Assembly (NCBI RefSeq): GCF_028401385.1
Contig: NZ_JAQOMR010000001.1
Span: 250,501-314,500 of the forward strand
Direction of reading: 5' to 3'
From: Marinicella algicola
Lineage (GTDB): Bacteria; Pseudomonadota; Gammaproteobacteria; Xanthomonadales; Marinicellaceae
Length of the DNA: 64,000 nucleotides
The first letter of the stretch is position 1, and every line of letters begins with the position of its first letter. The position numbers were made by a program, and so were the translations under genes. The notes beneath the pieces are model-generated. The model saw nothing but the letters and a program-made list of their open reading frames with translations, was not told the origin of the DNA and searched no databases. Below are positions 10,555-19,366 of the stretch, piece by piece.

Positions 10555-11102
10555 GGCCCGTCATTGAGTTTGGGCCGGGGCTGCTCGTTTCGAATCAGAT
10601 GAGCAACCGATTCCAGCGCTGCATCGTCTATGCGCATCTGGCGCAGATGGTCGACCGTGTTCAGCACATAGTCCCGGTTGGGACCCGAATGACCGTGGCC
10701 CTCGCGCACAATCTCGGCCGCATGGTCGGGATTCAACTTGCCCGCATATTGCTTGTGTGAATGATCAACGACATAGGTAACGGCGGGAACGATGGCGCCA
10801 TTATCGAGCCGGATGGGCAGAACCAGCTCGCGGTAAACCCTTGTCACCAGTTCGCGGTCGCGCAGATAGTCCATGACCGCGTCTGCGTCATTGCTTTTGG
10901 CGGCAAAGGCAACTCCCTCGCAAAAGCCGCCCCGATCAAGGCCAAGTACGAGCCCGGGTTTTCCGCGGTTCCGCGATGGACATAGGAGTAAATGCAAAGA
11001 CTTCGATGATAGCCCGATAGGTGTGCATTCATCCGCTTGTGGGTTGCAAAACCTGGATTCCACATTAACGAGCCGTAGCCAAATACCCAGAATCTCGTCC
11101 AT
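10551..11102 (-). CDS. ChaC-like gamma-glutamylcyclotransferase, two frameshifts
   Basis: ChaC-family enzymes cleave glutathione to 5-oxoproline and Cys-Gly. The family N-terminal motif FGYGSLMWNPGF and the region SGYHRSLCIYSYVHRGT are in one frame; GLVLGLDRGGFCEGVAFA with a candidate catalytic Glu, and YRELVLPIRL, are in another. Single-base breaks near 10955 and 11085 separate them. MDE at 11102 followed by a repaired frame is my preferred start; an ATG at 11164 in the second frame would overlap the divergent neighbour. It converges with plsC, overlapping its stop by four bases. Confidence 0.85.
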   Translation of the reverse strand: MDEILGIWLRLVNVESRFCNPQADECTPIGLSSKSLHLLLCPSRNRGKPGLVLGLDRGGFCEGVAFAAKSNDADAVMDYLRDRELVTRVYRELVLPIRLDNGAIVPAVTYVVDHSHKQYAGKLNPDHAAEIVREGHGHSGPNRDYVLNTVDHLRQMRIDDAALESVAHLIRNEQPRPKLNDGP

Positions 11103-11151
11103 ATGCTATGCCTGAATCCGTTTGAAACGAAGGACAGAATGGGAAACCACA

Positions 11152-12150
11152 ATGGCAGGTTCAACCCGTACGCGCAAATATCTTAAGTGGACGCTCATCG
11201 TGCTGGTCATCGTCCTCGTTGCCTATTCACTTGGCTGGTTCTTTATCGCCCGCACCGTGAAGGCCCGGATTTTCGAGCTGCTGGAAGGTCAGAACGGGAG
11301 CAGCACGGTCGTCAGCTGTGAGGATATCGGATACCAGGGGTTTCCCGCAAGCTTCGGCTTCTACTGCGATAGTCTGCACGTTCGTGACCGCCAAACCAAC
11401 GCCGTATTCGATACGCCGAAGCTTCTGGCCGAAGCGCCGGTTTATGCGCCCTGGTCGGTTTTGGCGAGCGTTACAGGCCCAGCAAATCTGGACAATGACG
11501 CCGGCATGATATTGAGATCCGAGTGGGAACACCTCGGCGGAAAGCTGATCTATGGGCGTTCGGCGCCGCGGCTGATATCCTTCGATGTCGAGAGGCTGAC
11601 GGCCCGTTTTGCCGTGCCTGCAGGTCAGCAGGGCACGCTGACAGCCGAATACGCCCACGGGCTGGTCCGTAATGATGATGGCGATCTCGATCTTGCTTTC
11701 ACGGTCAACGACGGCGTTCTCAGGCCGCGCAACAATGCCGACGCATTGCCCTCTGTATCCCTCAACCTTCTGGCGACGGTCGATGATGGCGGATCGCTTC
11801 TCGCCACAAAGGAAATCCGCCCCCAGGCGCTGCGCGGCAAGAGCGGTATCGTCAACCAGGCAACTCTGGCCATTGGCGATCGGCAGTCGCATATCGCCGT
11901 TTCCGGCCCGTTTGCTTTCGATCATGAAGGCTATCTGGACGGCCGCTTCAGTGTCGAGCTGACGGGTATTGACGGTGTCTCGCAGATCATTCAACTGGCG
12001 CTGCCGCAAGCGGCGAGGAGTGTAAGTACGGTGGCGGGGCTGATCAAGTCCTTCACCGGCGGTCAGCGCACGATGGCGCTCGATATCAGGGTCGCGCATG
12101 GCCGCGCTGTGCTGGGCTTCATCCCGCTCGGACAGATCCCGCCAATCTGA
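11152..12150 (+). CDS. DUF2125 domain-containing protein
   Basis: Alphaproteobacterial envelope protein of about 332 residues with one N-terminal membrane segment (WTLIVLVIVLVAYSLGWFF) and a large, probably periplasmic DUF2125 domain. Family members have no assigned biochemical role. I chose ATG 11152 (MAGSTRTRKYLKW) because it places a short basic stretch directly before the membrane segment; an ATG at 11122 adds ten residues. The frame is intact. It is divergent from the ChaC-like gene and convergent with tyrC. Confidence 0.8.
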   Translation: MAGSTRTRKYLKWTLIVLVIVLVAYSLGWFFIARTVKARIFELLEGQNGSSTVVSCEDIGYQGFPASFGFYCDSLHVRDRQTNAVFDTPKLLAEAPVYAPWSVLASVTGPANLDNDAGMILRSEWEHLGGKLIYGRSAPRLISFDVERLTARFAVPAGQQGTLTAEYAHGLVRNDDGDLDLAFTVNDGVLRPRNNADALPSVSLNLLATVDDGGSLLATKEIRPQALRGKSGIVNQATLAIGDRQSHIAVSGPFAFDHEGYLDGRFSVELTGIDGVSQIIQLALPQAARSVSTVAGLIKSFTGGQRTMALDIRVAHGRAVLGFIPLGQIPPI

Positions 12151-12177
12151 GCCGGCATTGAGGCAGGCTGTTTTGCC

Positions 12178-13107
12178 TCAATCCCTCTTTTCAAGCCCGT
12201 GGCGGCCGAAGTCGGGGGCGTCAACATCCTGCCCGGCTTCAACGATCGAGCGGCGGACATCGCGTGTGCGGGTGAATAGCTCGAACAGCTTGTCGCCTTC
12301 GCCCCAACGGATGGCGCGTTGCAGATAGGCCAGGTCTTCTGAAAACCGCGCCAGCATCTCCAGGATTGCGTCACGGTTATGGAGGCAGACATCGCGCCAC
12401 ATCGTCGGGTCTGAGGCAGCAAGACGCGTGAAATCACGAAAGCCTGAGGCCGAATACTGGATGACTTCCGACTGGGTCACCGCCTCCAGGTCATCGGCAG
12501 TGCCGACGATGTTATAGGCGATGATATGCGGCAGGTGCGAGACGATGGCGAGCACCTTGTCATGGTGTTCCGGCACCATGCGATCCACAGTCGAGCCAAG
12601 CGCCTGCCAGAAGGCGGTAAGCTTTTCGACCGCCGTCACGTCCGCGCCGTCTGGCGGGGTCAGGATGCACCAGCGGCCGACAAACAGACCCTCAAAGCCC
12701 GCATCCGGTCCGGAGCGCTCCGTGCCGGCAATCGGATGACCGGGAATGAAATGCACACCGTCCGGCACATGCGGTGCCATCTGGGCAATTACAGAAGCTT
12801 TGGTAGAGCCGACATCAGTCAGGATGGCGCCGGGCTTCAGATTGGGCGCGATCTTCTCGGCGACAGCACCGGACGCACCGACGGGCACAGAAACGATCAC
12901 CAGATCGGCACCCCGGACAGCATCTTCCGGCGCTGCCGTATAGCGGTCGCCAAGCCCGAGTTCCTCCGCGCGCCGCAGCGTTTCCGGTGAGCGCGTGGAA
13001 ACCACGATCTCGCCTGCAAGTCCTTTGGAGCGGATGTCGCGGGCAAGCGAGGAGCCGATCAGTCCGATGCCGATCAGGGCGACGCGTTCAAACATGGAAT
13101 CGCTCAT
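12178..13107 (-). CDS. tyrC: Prephenate/arogenate (cyclohexadienyl) dehydrogenase
   Basis: NAD(P)-dependent enzyme of tyrosine synthesis. The N-terminal Rossmann motif is [16 protein letters not shown] (residues about 9-24); DVGSTKASV and the catalytic-region motif [10 protein letters not shown] follow, then the helical dimerisation domain. The 309-residue length suits the stand-alone alphaproteobacterial form. Its start codon overlaps the hisC stop, so it is translationally coupled to the upstream aminotransferase, a pairing that joins both steps of aromatic amino-acid completion. Confidence 0.93.
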   Translation of the reverse strand: MSDSMFERVALIGIGLIGSSLARDIRSKGLAGEIVVSTRSPETLRRAEELGLGDRYTAAPEDAVRGADLVIVSVPVGASGAVAEKIAPNLKPGAILTDVGSTKASVIAQMAPHVPDGVHFIPGHPIAGTERSGPDAGFEGLFVGRWCILTPPDGADVTAVEKLTAFWQALGSTVDRMVPEHHDKVLAIVSHLPHIIAYNIVGTADDLEAVTQSEVIQYSASGFRDFTRLAASDPTMWRDVCLHNRDAILEMLARFSEDLAYLQRAIRWGEGDKLFELFTRTRDVRRSIVEAGQDVDAPDFGRHGLEKRD

Positions 13108-14227
13108 GCCGCGTCCGTTTCGGCGCTTTCGGCCATAAACTCTTTCAGTGCCGCGATGACACCGCGATTGGCCTCATCCGTCCCCACGCTCATGCGCAAG
13201 GCATTCGGAAAGCCGTAGCCTGCAACCGCGCGCAGGACATAACCACGTGACGAAAGGAAACGGTCGGCATCCTTCGCGCGCAATCCGTCCCTGTCGGGAA
13301 AATGGATCAGCACGAAATTGGTGACAGAGGGGTAATCGTGAGGCCAAGTGCACCCAGTTCACGGGTCAGGGTTTCGATCCATCCGGCATTGAATTCGACG
13401 GCCTTCTGGGTGAAGGCGTCATCCTTGATGGCCGCCGTTGCCGCCGCGATCGCCGGGGCGTTAAGGTTGAACGGACCGCGCACCCGCTCCAGCGCGCCGA
13501 CGATTTCGAGCGGGCCGTAAAGCCAGCCGACACGCAGCGCAGCAAGCCCGTAGATCTTCGAGAAGGTCCGGGTCATCACCACATTGGCGTTTTCGGCGAC
13601 CAGTTCGAGGCCGGCTTCATAATCGTTGCGGCGGACATATTCCGCATAAGCCGCGTCGAGCACCAGAATGACATTTTTCGGCAGGCCGGCATGCAGGCGG
13701 CGAACTTCGGAGAAGGGCACATAGGTGCCGGTCGGGTTGCCTGGATTTGCAAGGAAGACAAGCCGCGTCTTGTCTGTAACCGCCGAAAGAATGGCGTCGA
13801 CATCGACGGTAGCGTCCGTCTCCTTCACGGTGACGGGCGTCGCGCCATTCGCCATGATCTGGATCTTGTAGACAAGGAAACCGTGCTCGGTGATGATGGC
13901 CTCGTCGCCCTCGCCGAGATAGACATGGGCAAGGAGGCCGAGCAATTCGTCCGAACCATTGCCGCAGATAATGTTGTTGGTGTTGAGCCCGTATTTGGCG
14001 GCAAGCGCCTGGCGCAGAGCGGTCGCCTGACCGTCGGGGTAAAGCGCAAGCGTTTCGCTGAGGTCGCGCATTGCCGCAATCGCCTTCGGGCTTGCGCCAA
14101 GGGGCGTTTCGTTCGACGAAAGCTTGTGCACCTTCGCAACACCCTCCACATGGTCCTTGCCGGGGACATAGGCGGCAATATCCATGACACCGGGACGGGG
14201 TGTCGGCTTCATCGACTGATCAGGCAT
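13104..14227 (-). CDS. hisC: Histidinol-phosphate aminotransferase family, one frameshift
   Basis: PLP aminotransferase (class I/II, HisC subfamily). [16 protein letters not shown] is the N-terminal substrate motif, CGNGSDELL binds the cofactor phosphate, [10 protein letters not shown] is the Asn/Pro motif and [15 protein letters not shown] holds the Schiff-base lysine. In hisC-tyrC operons the enzyme can serve phenylpyruvate/hydroxyphenylpyruvate as well as histidinol phosphate. One base is lost near 13318; the C-terminus resumes as [18 protein letters not shown] to the stop at 13104. The start at 14227 ([13 protein letters not shown]) matches the usual N-terminus. Confidence 0.93.
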
Positions 14228-14336
14228 AGAAAACCTCGAAAACAACATGTGGCCCCTGGGGGCCGTTTTTGAACGAAGAAGGAATAATCAGGATTGCGCG
14301 GTTTGTCGAGGGCGCGCTCGGGCGTGGTGGCTGGCC

Positions 14337-15078
14337 TTAAGGTCGGTTGCGCGTTGTCGGCACGCCCTGCGGTGCAAGGGCAGGCACCAGCATCTTGCGG
14401 GACGCGCGGGCCTTGACCGGAAGCCCCTGATAAAGCCGTTTCTGCGCCTCCACGATAGTAACGCCGGAAAAGGCCGGCCAGAAGGTCCGGCCAGTGCGTT
14501 CAAACCCGGAGCGGAAATGCAGCACCGTACGGCTCTTGGAAGGCGGAAAGAACAGTGCTTCGGCAAAAGCGCCGGGGTGAAGTTGGTTTCGCGCAGCAAT
14601 TCGGTGATCTGGCTCTTTGAATAGGGCCGGCCATTGCCGAAAGGCGTATGATCGAGCCGTGCCCACACACCGCGGCGGTTGGGTGCGACGATGATGAGAC
14701 GGCCGCCCGGTGCGAGAATGCGCCAGATTTCGCGCATGGTCTCACGCGGGCTTTCTGTGAATTCCAGCGCATGCACCATCAACACGCGGTCGATCGATGC
14801 ATCGGGCAGGGGAGGTCATCGTCCATCACCAGTGCGGTTGCAGAGGCGGCAGAGGCCGGCCAGTTGATAGCGCCCTGAGAGGCGGGCATGAAGGCCATGA
14901 CCCGCTCCGCGTCGGAACCGAAGCGCTCGAGATAGGGTAAGCAATAGCCAAGCCCCACCAACCTCTCGTCCGGCAGTTTCGGCCAGACCGGGGCAAGCGC
15001 CATGGCAATGGAATGGGCGGCGAGCCGTCCAAGCCGGGTGTGATAAAAGGCGCGAAGGTCAACGATATCGGCATTCAT
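14337..15078 (-). CDS. SAM-dependent methyltransferase, two frameshifts
   Basis: Class I methyltransferase-like protein of about 247 residues, commonly found next to gloB in rhizobia; substrate unknown. The N-terminus MNADIVDLRAFYHTRLGR and the SAM-binding region (LVGLGYCLPYLERFGSDAERVMAFMP across residues 41-66) are in one frame. The later fold strands VLMVHALEF and WRILAPGGRLIIVAPNRRG are in a second, and a C-terminus ending KMLVPALAPQG is in a third. Single-base losses near 14815 and 14573 explain this. It is divergent from gloB. Confidence 0.82.
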
Positions 15079-15164
15079 GAGCGAAGTTCCGGCTGTCCCA
15101 GTTGGACTTGAGACAGCACAGTACTACATTGATCGAGACTGGGTAAGCAATTGCGAGGCTTGAT

Positions 15165-15934
15165 ATGCGTTCACTGGAAATCGCCGTCTTCATGTGCCGT
15201 TCAGACAATTACGGGGTACTGGTCCATGACCCGGAAACCAAAAAGACGGTCAGCATCGATGCGCCCGATGGCGAGAAGGTGATTGCGGAGGCCGAAAAGC
15301 GCGGCTGGACCATCACTGATATCTTCACCACCCACCACCACAAGGACCATGTGGATGGCAATCTTGTGCTAAAGGATCGCTATGACTGCCGGATCGTCGG
15401 CCCCATAGAAGAGGCCGTTGTGATTCCAGGCCTCGATTTTGCAGTCGGCGAGGGCGTTGAGCTGGAATTTGCCGGACGGACAATCGATGTCATCGAAACG
15501 CCCGGCCATACGGCTGGCCATATCTGCTACCACTTCGTTGATGACGGACTGCTGTTTGCCGCCGACACGCTGTTTGCCATGGGCTGCGGTCGCCTGTTCG
15601 AGCGGCCCGCCACCGACATGTGGCCGTCGTTGAAAAAGCTTATCGCGCTGCCGGATGAGACTGAAGTCTATTTCGGTCATGAATATACGCTCGCCAATGC
15701 GAAGTTCGCGCTGTCGGTTGATCCGGACAATCAGGTTTTGAAGGAGCGCGCCGAGGCCGTCGCGGCGCTGCGCGAGGCTGGCGATTTCACCATTCCCACA
15801 ACCATCGGGCTTGAGAAAAGACCAATCCGTTCTTAAGGGTGTTGGATCCGGCGATCCGGGCGAAGCTCGGAATGGAAGATGCTGGCGATGAAGAGGTTCT
15901 GGGCGAAATCCGTCGGTTGAAGGATAATTTCTGA
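15165..15934 (+). CDS. gloB: Hydroxyacylglutathione hydrolase (glyoxalase II), one frameshift
   Basis: Metallo-beta-lactamase-fold hydrolase that releases D-lactate and glutathione from S-lactoylglutathione. The metal motif is [10 protein letters not shown], further ligands are in GHTAGHICY and AADTLF, and the C-terminal glutathione-binding part contains [15 protein letters not shown] base is missing near 15822 in gagaaaagacc; restored, the end reads [19 protein letters not shown] and so on to a stop at 15932-15934, which overlaps the start of the next gene by one base. Confidence 0.95.
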
Positions 15935-16377
15935 TGGCTGCATCTGCTACGGCTACGGCCGAGGCGATGATTGATGCGCTCGAGATGAAACCGCATCCCG
16001 AAGGTGGCTGGTTTGCCGAAACCTTTCGCGATACGGCGGGCGATCCGGAGCGCGGCGCCTCGACGCTGATCTATTTTCTGCTTAAGGCCGGTGAGCGTTC
16101 GCACTGGCACCGGTTGCTGACCTCGGTTGAGGTTTGGCACTATTATGCCGGTGCACCGCTGAAGCTGATGATTTCACCTGATGGGAAGGGCAGCAAGGCG
16201 ATGACGCTCGGGCCGGACATTGCCGCGGGTGAGCGCCCGCAATGCGTCATTCCCGCCGGTCACTGGCAGGCAGCGGAAACCACGGGCGATTTCACGCTTG
16301 TGGGCTGCACGGTTGCGCCCGGCTTCATCTTCGATGATTTCGAACTGGCACCGCCTTACTGGTCGCCCGAAGGCTGA
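15934..16377 (+). CDS. DUF985 cupin-domain protein
   Basis: Cupin superfamily protein (Cupin_5/DUF985), 147 residues, intact. Typical family residues are KPHPEGGWFAETFR, STLIYFLL, SHWHRL and EVWHYYAG, which form the metal-pocket region, and APGFIFDDFELA at the C-terminus. The natural substrate is unknown; the neighbouring glyoxalase suggests nothing firm beyond coexpression. The start overlaps the gloB stop (TGATG), so the two form a coupled operon. Confidence 0.9.
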   Translation: MAASATATAEAMIDALEMKPHPEGGWFAETFRDTAGDPERGASTLIYFLLKAGERSHWHRLLTSVEVWHYYAGAPLKLMISPDGKGSKAMTLGPDIAAGERPQCVIPAGHWQAAETTGDFTLVGCTVAPGFIFDDFELAPPYWSPEG

Positions 16378-17252
16378 GGCCTATGTTCACGTTTTTTGCT
16401 GACGAACATGTCGCGCGCGGCCAGAATGGCGCCGCCGGTGATCAGCAGGCAGGCGACAATCACCCGCCAGCCCGGCTCGCCGAAACGGGCGAGAAGCAGG
16501 ATGATGGTCGAAAACAGCGGTGCGGCATAACTTGCCGCGCCGAGCACCTGAATATTGCCCTTCTTTACACCATGGTCCCAAGCATAAAAGGCAATGCCGA
16601 CCGGAAACAGGCCGAGGCCGACGACGGCAAGCCATTCTCCGGTCGATTGTGGCCAGATCGTCGTTTCAAGCAGGAGATGGCAGAGGAGCGAGAGCACCGA
16701 GGTTGCCATGCAGAAGCCGGTCACCACATCGGTCGAAACCTTTGAGAACGACCGCGAGATCAGCGAATAGCCCGACCAGGTGAAGGCGCAGAGAAAAGCG
16801 GCGATATAGCCGAGGGTGTATTCGCCACTGATCGTCAGCCCGCCGCCGCGGGTGATCAAAAGTGCAGTCCCTGCAAACCCGGCCAGCGCTCCCGCGATAT
16901 GGTGGATTCTCAGCTTTTCTCCCGGCAGCAGCGCCGAACCAACGACAATCAGGAGCGGCCAGAGATAGGCGATCAACCCCGCATCGACGGCAGGCGCGTT
17001 GCGCAATGCTGTGAAATACAGGAAGTGGTAGCCGAACAGGCCGCCGATACCGGCAATCCAGACCTTTGCCGGCTGGCGTAGCGCGTGGCGTCGCTCCGGC
17101 CGTGCGACAAGCACGAAAATACCGGGCAGGCTCGCGATCGCAAAGGCGATGGCCGAGAGCTGGAATGGCGGCATCTTGCCCGATGCGGCGGTAAACAGGG
17201 CCAGAAATGACCACATGATGACGGCCGAAAAGCCGATCAGCGTTGCACGCAT
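16356..17252 (-). CDS. DMT-family (EamA) exporter, YddG-like
   Basis: Inner-membrane drug/metabolite transporter of about 298 residues with roughly ten hydrophobic segments in two EamA repeats. The segment order and pieces such as YFTALRNAPAVDAGLIAYLWPLL, and AFYAWDHGVKKGNIQVLGA across the second repeat, resemble YddG-type aromatic amino-acid exporters, but the substrate is an inference. ATG 17252 is preferred to a TTG at 17264. Its 3' end overlaps the DUF985 gene by 22 bases on the opposite strand. The frame is intact. Confidence 0.85.
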   Translation of the reverse strand: MRATLIGFSAVIMWSFLALFTAASGKMPPFQLSAIAFAIASLPGIFVLVARPERRHALRQPAKVWIAGIGGLFGYHFLYFTALRNAPAVDAGLIAYLWPLLIVVGSALLPGEKLRIHHIAGALAGFAGTALLITRGGGLTISGEYTLGYIAAFLCAFTWSGYSLISRSFSKVSTDVVTGFCMATSVLSLLCHLLLETTIWPQSTGEWLAVVGLGLFPVGIAFYAWDHGVKKGNIQVLGAASYAAPLFSTIILLLARFGEPGWRVIVACLLITGGAILAARDMFVSKKREHRPQPSGDQ

Positions 17253-17271
17253 TGTCAAAAACAAGCCTGTA

Positions 17272-18048
17272 TCAGACGCCGAATTTCGAAGCGTAGATTG
17301 TCAGCCGACCGATCTTCAGCGGGATCTGGGCCATAACCGGTGCGTAGACATTCAGCTCTTCGTTGAAGGCGAACCAGACGACGAGTTCGCGGGTGTTGGC
17401 GAGATACTCGATGTCGTCGTCCATGCGCTCATAGCCTGCAATTGGGCGGAAGCGGATGGCGCAGCCGACAGCGCGGCCCGAAAAGCCCTTGGTGGAAAAA
17501 GGCTTGGACCCTGCCGGTGCAAGCTCAAGATCCAGCCGGGTCTCCCCGTCAAAGATCGCGATCTTGCCCTGGCAGGGACTGTTGGATGGCTGCAGCAGCA
17601 GTGCGGATATCGGATCGACGACGCCACGCAGATGCTTTGCCGTGACCTCGACCCAGTCATCGCCGCGCGGGCCGGGATCGGGCTCGATCGTAGAGGATAC
17701 GACGCGCTTGCGGGAGAATTCCGCGCCGTAGTCACGTGCGTAGTCACCGTCGCGGTAGATCAGTTGAAATTCTCTTGTCTCCGGGCGACCGTCCTTCCAG
17801 TCACCTTTGGCATCGACATTGACGGCAATGGAGGTGAAAAGATTGCCGATTCCCGCCGCCTTGATATCGGCGTTGATCCGGTAGTCACCGTCTTTCACAG
17901 TGGTATTGAAGACGGCGTCCGCTATCTTGATCCCTGAGAAAGAGATTGTGTAGACGGTCTGCTGCTTGATGTCCTCGGCCCTGGTTGCCGTGGTCCCGAC
18001 AAGAAAAACCATAGCAATTACAATTTGATAAATGAAGGTTTTTCGCAT
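17272..18048 (-). CDS. DUF3108 domain-containing exported protein
   Basis: Protein of about 258 residues with a Sec signal peptide (KTFIYQIVIAMVFLVGTTATRAE, residues 2-24) and a DUF3108 domain, which is predicted to be periplasmic and beta-rich. The family has no established function; its members occur widely in Alphaproteobacteria. ATG 18048 gives a compact signal peptide; a GTG at 18063 is in frame upstream. The frame is intact. It is the first gene of a probable leftward pair with the DMT exporter, 19 bases apart. Confidence 0.85.
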   Translation of the reverse strand: MRKTFIYQIVIAMVFLVGTTATRAEDIKQQTVYTISFSGIKIADAVFNTTVKDGDYRINADIKAAGIGNLFTSIAVNVDAKGDWKDGRPETREFQLIYRDGDYARDYGAEFSRKRVVSSTIEPDPGPRGDDWVEVTAKHLRGVVDPISALLLQPSNSPCQGKIAIFDGETRLDLELAPAGSKPFSTKGFSGRAVGCAIRFRPIAGYERMDDDIEYLANTRELVVWFAFNEELNVYAPVMAQIPLKIGRLTIYASKFGV

Positions 18049-18280
18049 GTCGCTCTCTCGCACCTTGAATCTGGTCGTTCCTGCTCATCTGTTTATGTCT
18101 CAGCCGGAGCCAAAAAAACAGCGGTAAATTTTGCGTCCCCGTGAAAAACCGACGATCCGCCTTGACCTTTAAGTGCCACCCGATTATAGAACCGCAACTT
18201 TCCAATTAGCCGCCAATTGGATCGCGGGACTGGGCCGTCCTGCTGTAAGCCGTTGGCTGAAGACGAGTATAGGTGAAATC

Positions 18281-18577
18281 ATGTCCCGCACGTGTGAATT
18301 GACTGGTAAGGGCGTGCTGTCCGGCAACAATGTCAGCCACGCCAACAACAAGACCCGCCGCAAATTCCTGCCGAACCTGTGCCGCGTGACGCTGATGTCC
18401 GAAGCAACGGGCCAGAGCTACCGTCTGCGCGTTTCCGCTGCAGCGCTGCGCTCGGTTGAGCACCGTGGTGGCCTTGACGCATTTCTGATCAAGTCCGGTG
18501 ACGGCGATCTTTCGTCGCGTGCCCGTCTGATTCGCAAGGAAATCATCAAGAAGACGGCTGAACAGGCCGCCGCCTGA
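18281..18577 (+). CDS. rpmB: 50S ribosomal protein L28
   Basis: Small basic protein of the large ribosomal subunit, 98 residues. [20 protein letters not shown] is the diagnostic N-terminus and is followed by [17 protein letters not shown]. The frame is open further upstream, but ATG 18281 with aggtgaaatc before it is clearly the start. It is followed by a strong hairpin terminator. Confidence 0.97.
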   Translation: MSRTCELTGKGVLSGNNVSHANNKTRRKFLPNLCRVTLMSEATGQSYRLRVSAAALRSVEHRGGLDAFLIKSGDGDLSSRARLIRKEIIKKTAEQAAA

Positions 18578-18600
18578 TCAACAGGCACTTCTAAAACTGG

Positions 18601-18636
18601 AAAGCCTTGCTGCCCCGCAGTAAGGCTTTCTTTATT
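18601..18636 (+). terminator. Rho-independent terminator after rpmB
   Basis: AAAGCCTT (18601-18608) pairs with AAGGCTTT (18622-18629), extended inward by a G-T pair and CTGC/GCAG around a CCC loop, and is followed by a T-rich tail. It separates rpmB from yhhQ. Confidence 0.85.
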
Positions 18637-18646
18637 GCTACGCCAA

Positions 18647-18675
18647 CTGGTGGCATCACCCAGGATAAAAAATGC
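18647..18675 (+). promoter_or_regulatory. Possible preQ1-I-like riboswitch over the yhhQ start
   Basis: CTGG (18647-18650) can pair with CCAG (18660-18663). The 9-base loop contains GCAT (18653-18656), which can pair with ATGC (18672-18675), the start codon plus one base, across an A-rich linker. That H-type pseudoknot with an A-rich tail is the layout of preQ1-I aptamers, and the downstream gene is a queuosine-precursor transporter. Only the fold and context are seen; I cannot score it against the family model. Confidence 0.4.
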
Positions 18676-19306
18676 GACAGTCGCAAACCGTCATTATCTA
18701 CAGCCTGCTGATGGCAGGTGTCGTTCTCGCCTCCAACATTCTTGTCCAATATCCCGTCCAGGGCATGGTCTACGGCATCTCGCTCGCTGACCTGCTGACC
18801 TGGGGGCATTCACCTATCCGCTGGCCTTTCTGGTCAATGACCTGACCAACCGTCAGTTCGGCCCATCTGCTGCCCGCAAGGTGGTGATCGCAGGCTTTGT
18901 CGTCGGCGTTGCTTTTTCCTTCTACGCCTCGGTGCCTCGGATTGCGATCGCATCCGGCACGGCGTTTCTGGTCGGCCAGTTCCTCGATATCACGCTGTTC
19001 AATCGGCTACGCCGGCAGAGCTGGTGGAAGGCGCCGCTGGTCGGCTCGCTGTTCGGCTCGATCCTCGATACGGTGCTGTTCTTCTCGATCAGCTTTGCCG
19101 CCGTCTTCGTCTTCATCGGCGCCAATGATGAATTCGCGCTCGGCGTTGCACCGCTCTTCGGTGTCTTCCCTGTCATGGAAGTGCCGCGCTGGGTCTCCTG
19201 GGCGCTGGGCGATCTCTCGGTCAAACTGATCTTCAGTCTCGTCATGCTGCTGCCCTATGGCGCGCTGATGACCTGGCTGAGGCCGATGCGTCAGGTGAAT
19301 GCCTGA
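18672..19306 (+). CDS. yhhQ: Queuosine precursor transporter YhhQ, one frameshift
   Basis: Integral membrane protein of the VUT/COG1738 family, which imports queuosine precursors (preQ0/preQ1) for tRNA modification. About six hydrophobic segments are visible. The N-terminus MRQSQTVIIYSLLMAGVVLASN leads to ASNILVQYP, the motif FLVNDLTNRQFG follows, then FYASVPRIAIASGTAF and SILDTVLFF. A G is missing near 18804 in acctgggggcattc; one added base joins the N-terminal part to the rest. AGGA lies six bases before the ATG, partly inside the proposed leader stem. Confidence 0.9.
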
Positions 19307-19337
19307 CGCCTTTCGGCCAATAAATTTGAGGACTGAG

Positions 19338-19366
19338 AAGGCGGGAAGGTTCCCGCCTTTCTTTAT
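19338..19366. terminator. Hairpin terminator between convergent genes
   Basis: AAGGCGGGAA (19338-19347) and TTCCCGCCTT (19350-19359) form a GC-rich hairpin followed by TCTTTAT on the forward strand. It can end yhhQ transcripts and, read leftward, lies just beyond the stop of the mannitol dehydrogenase gene. Confidence 0.8.
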
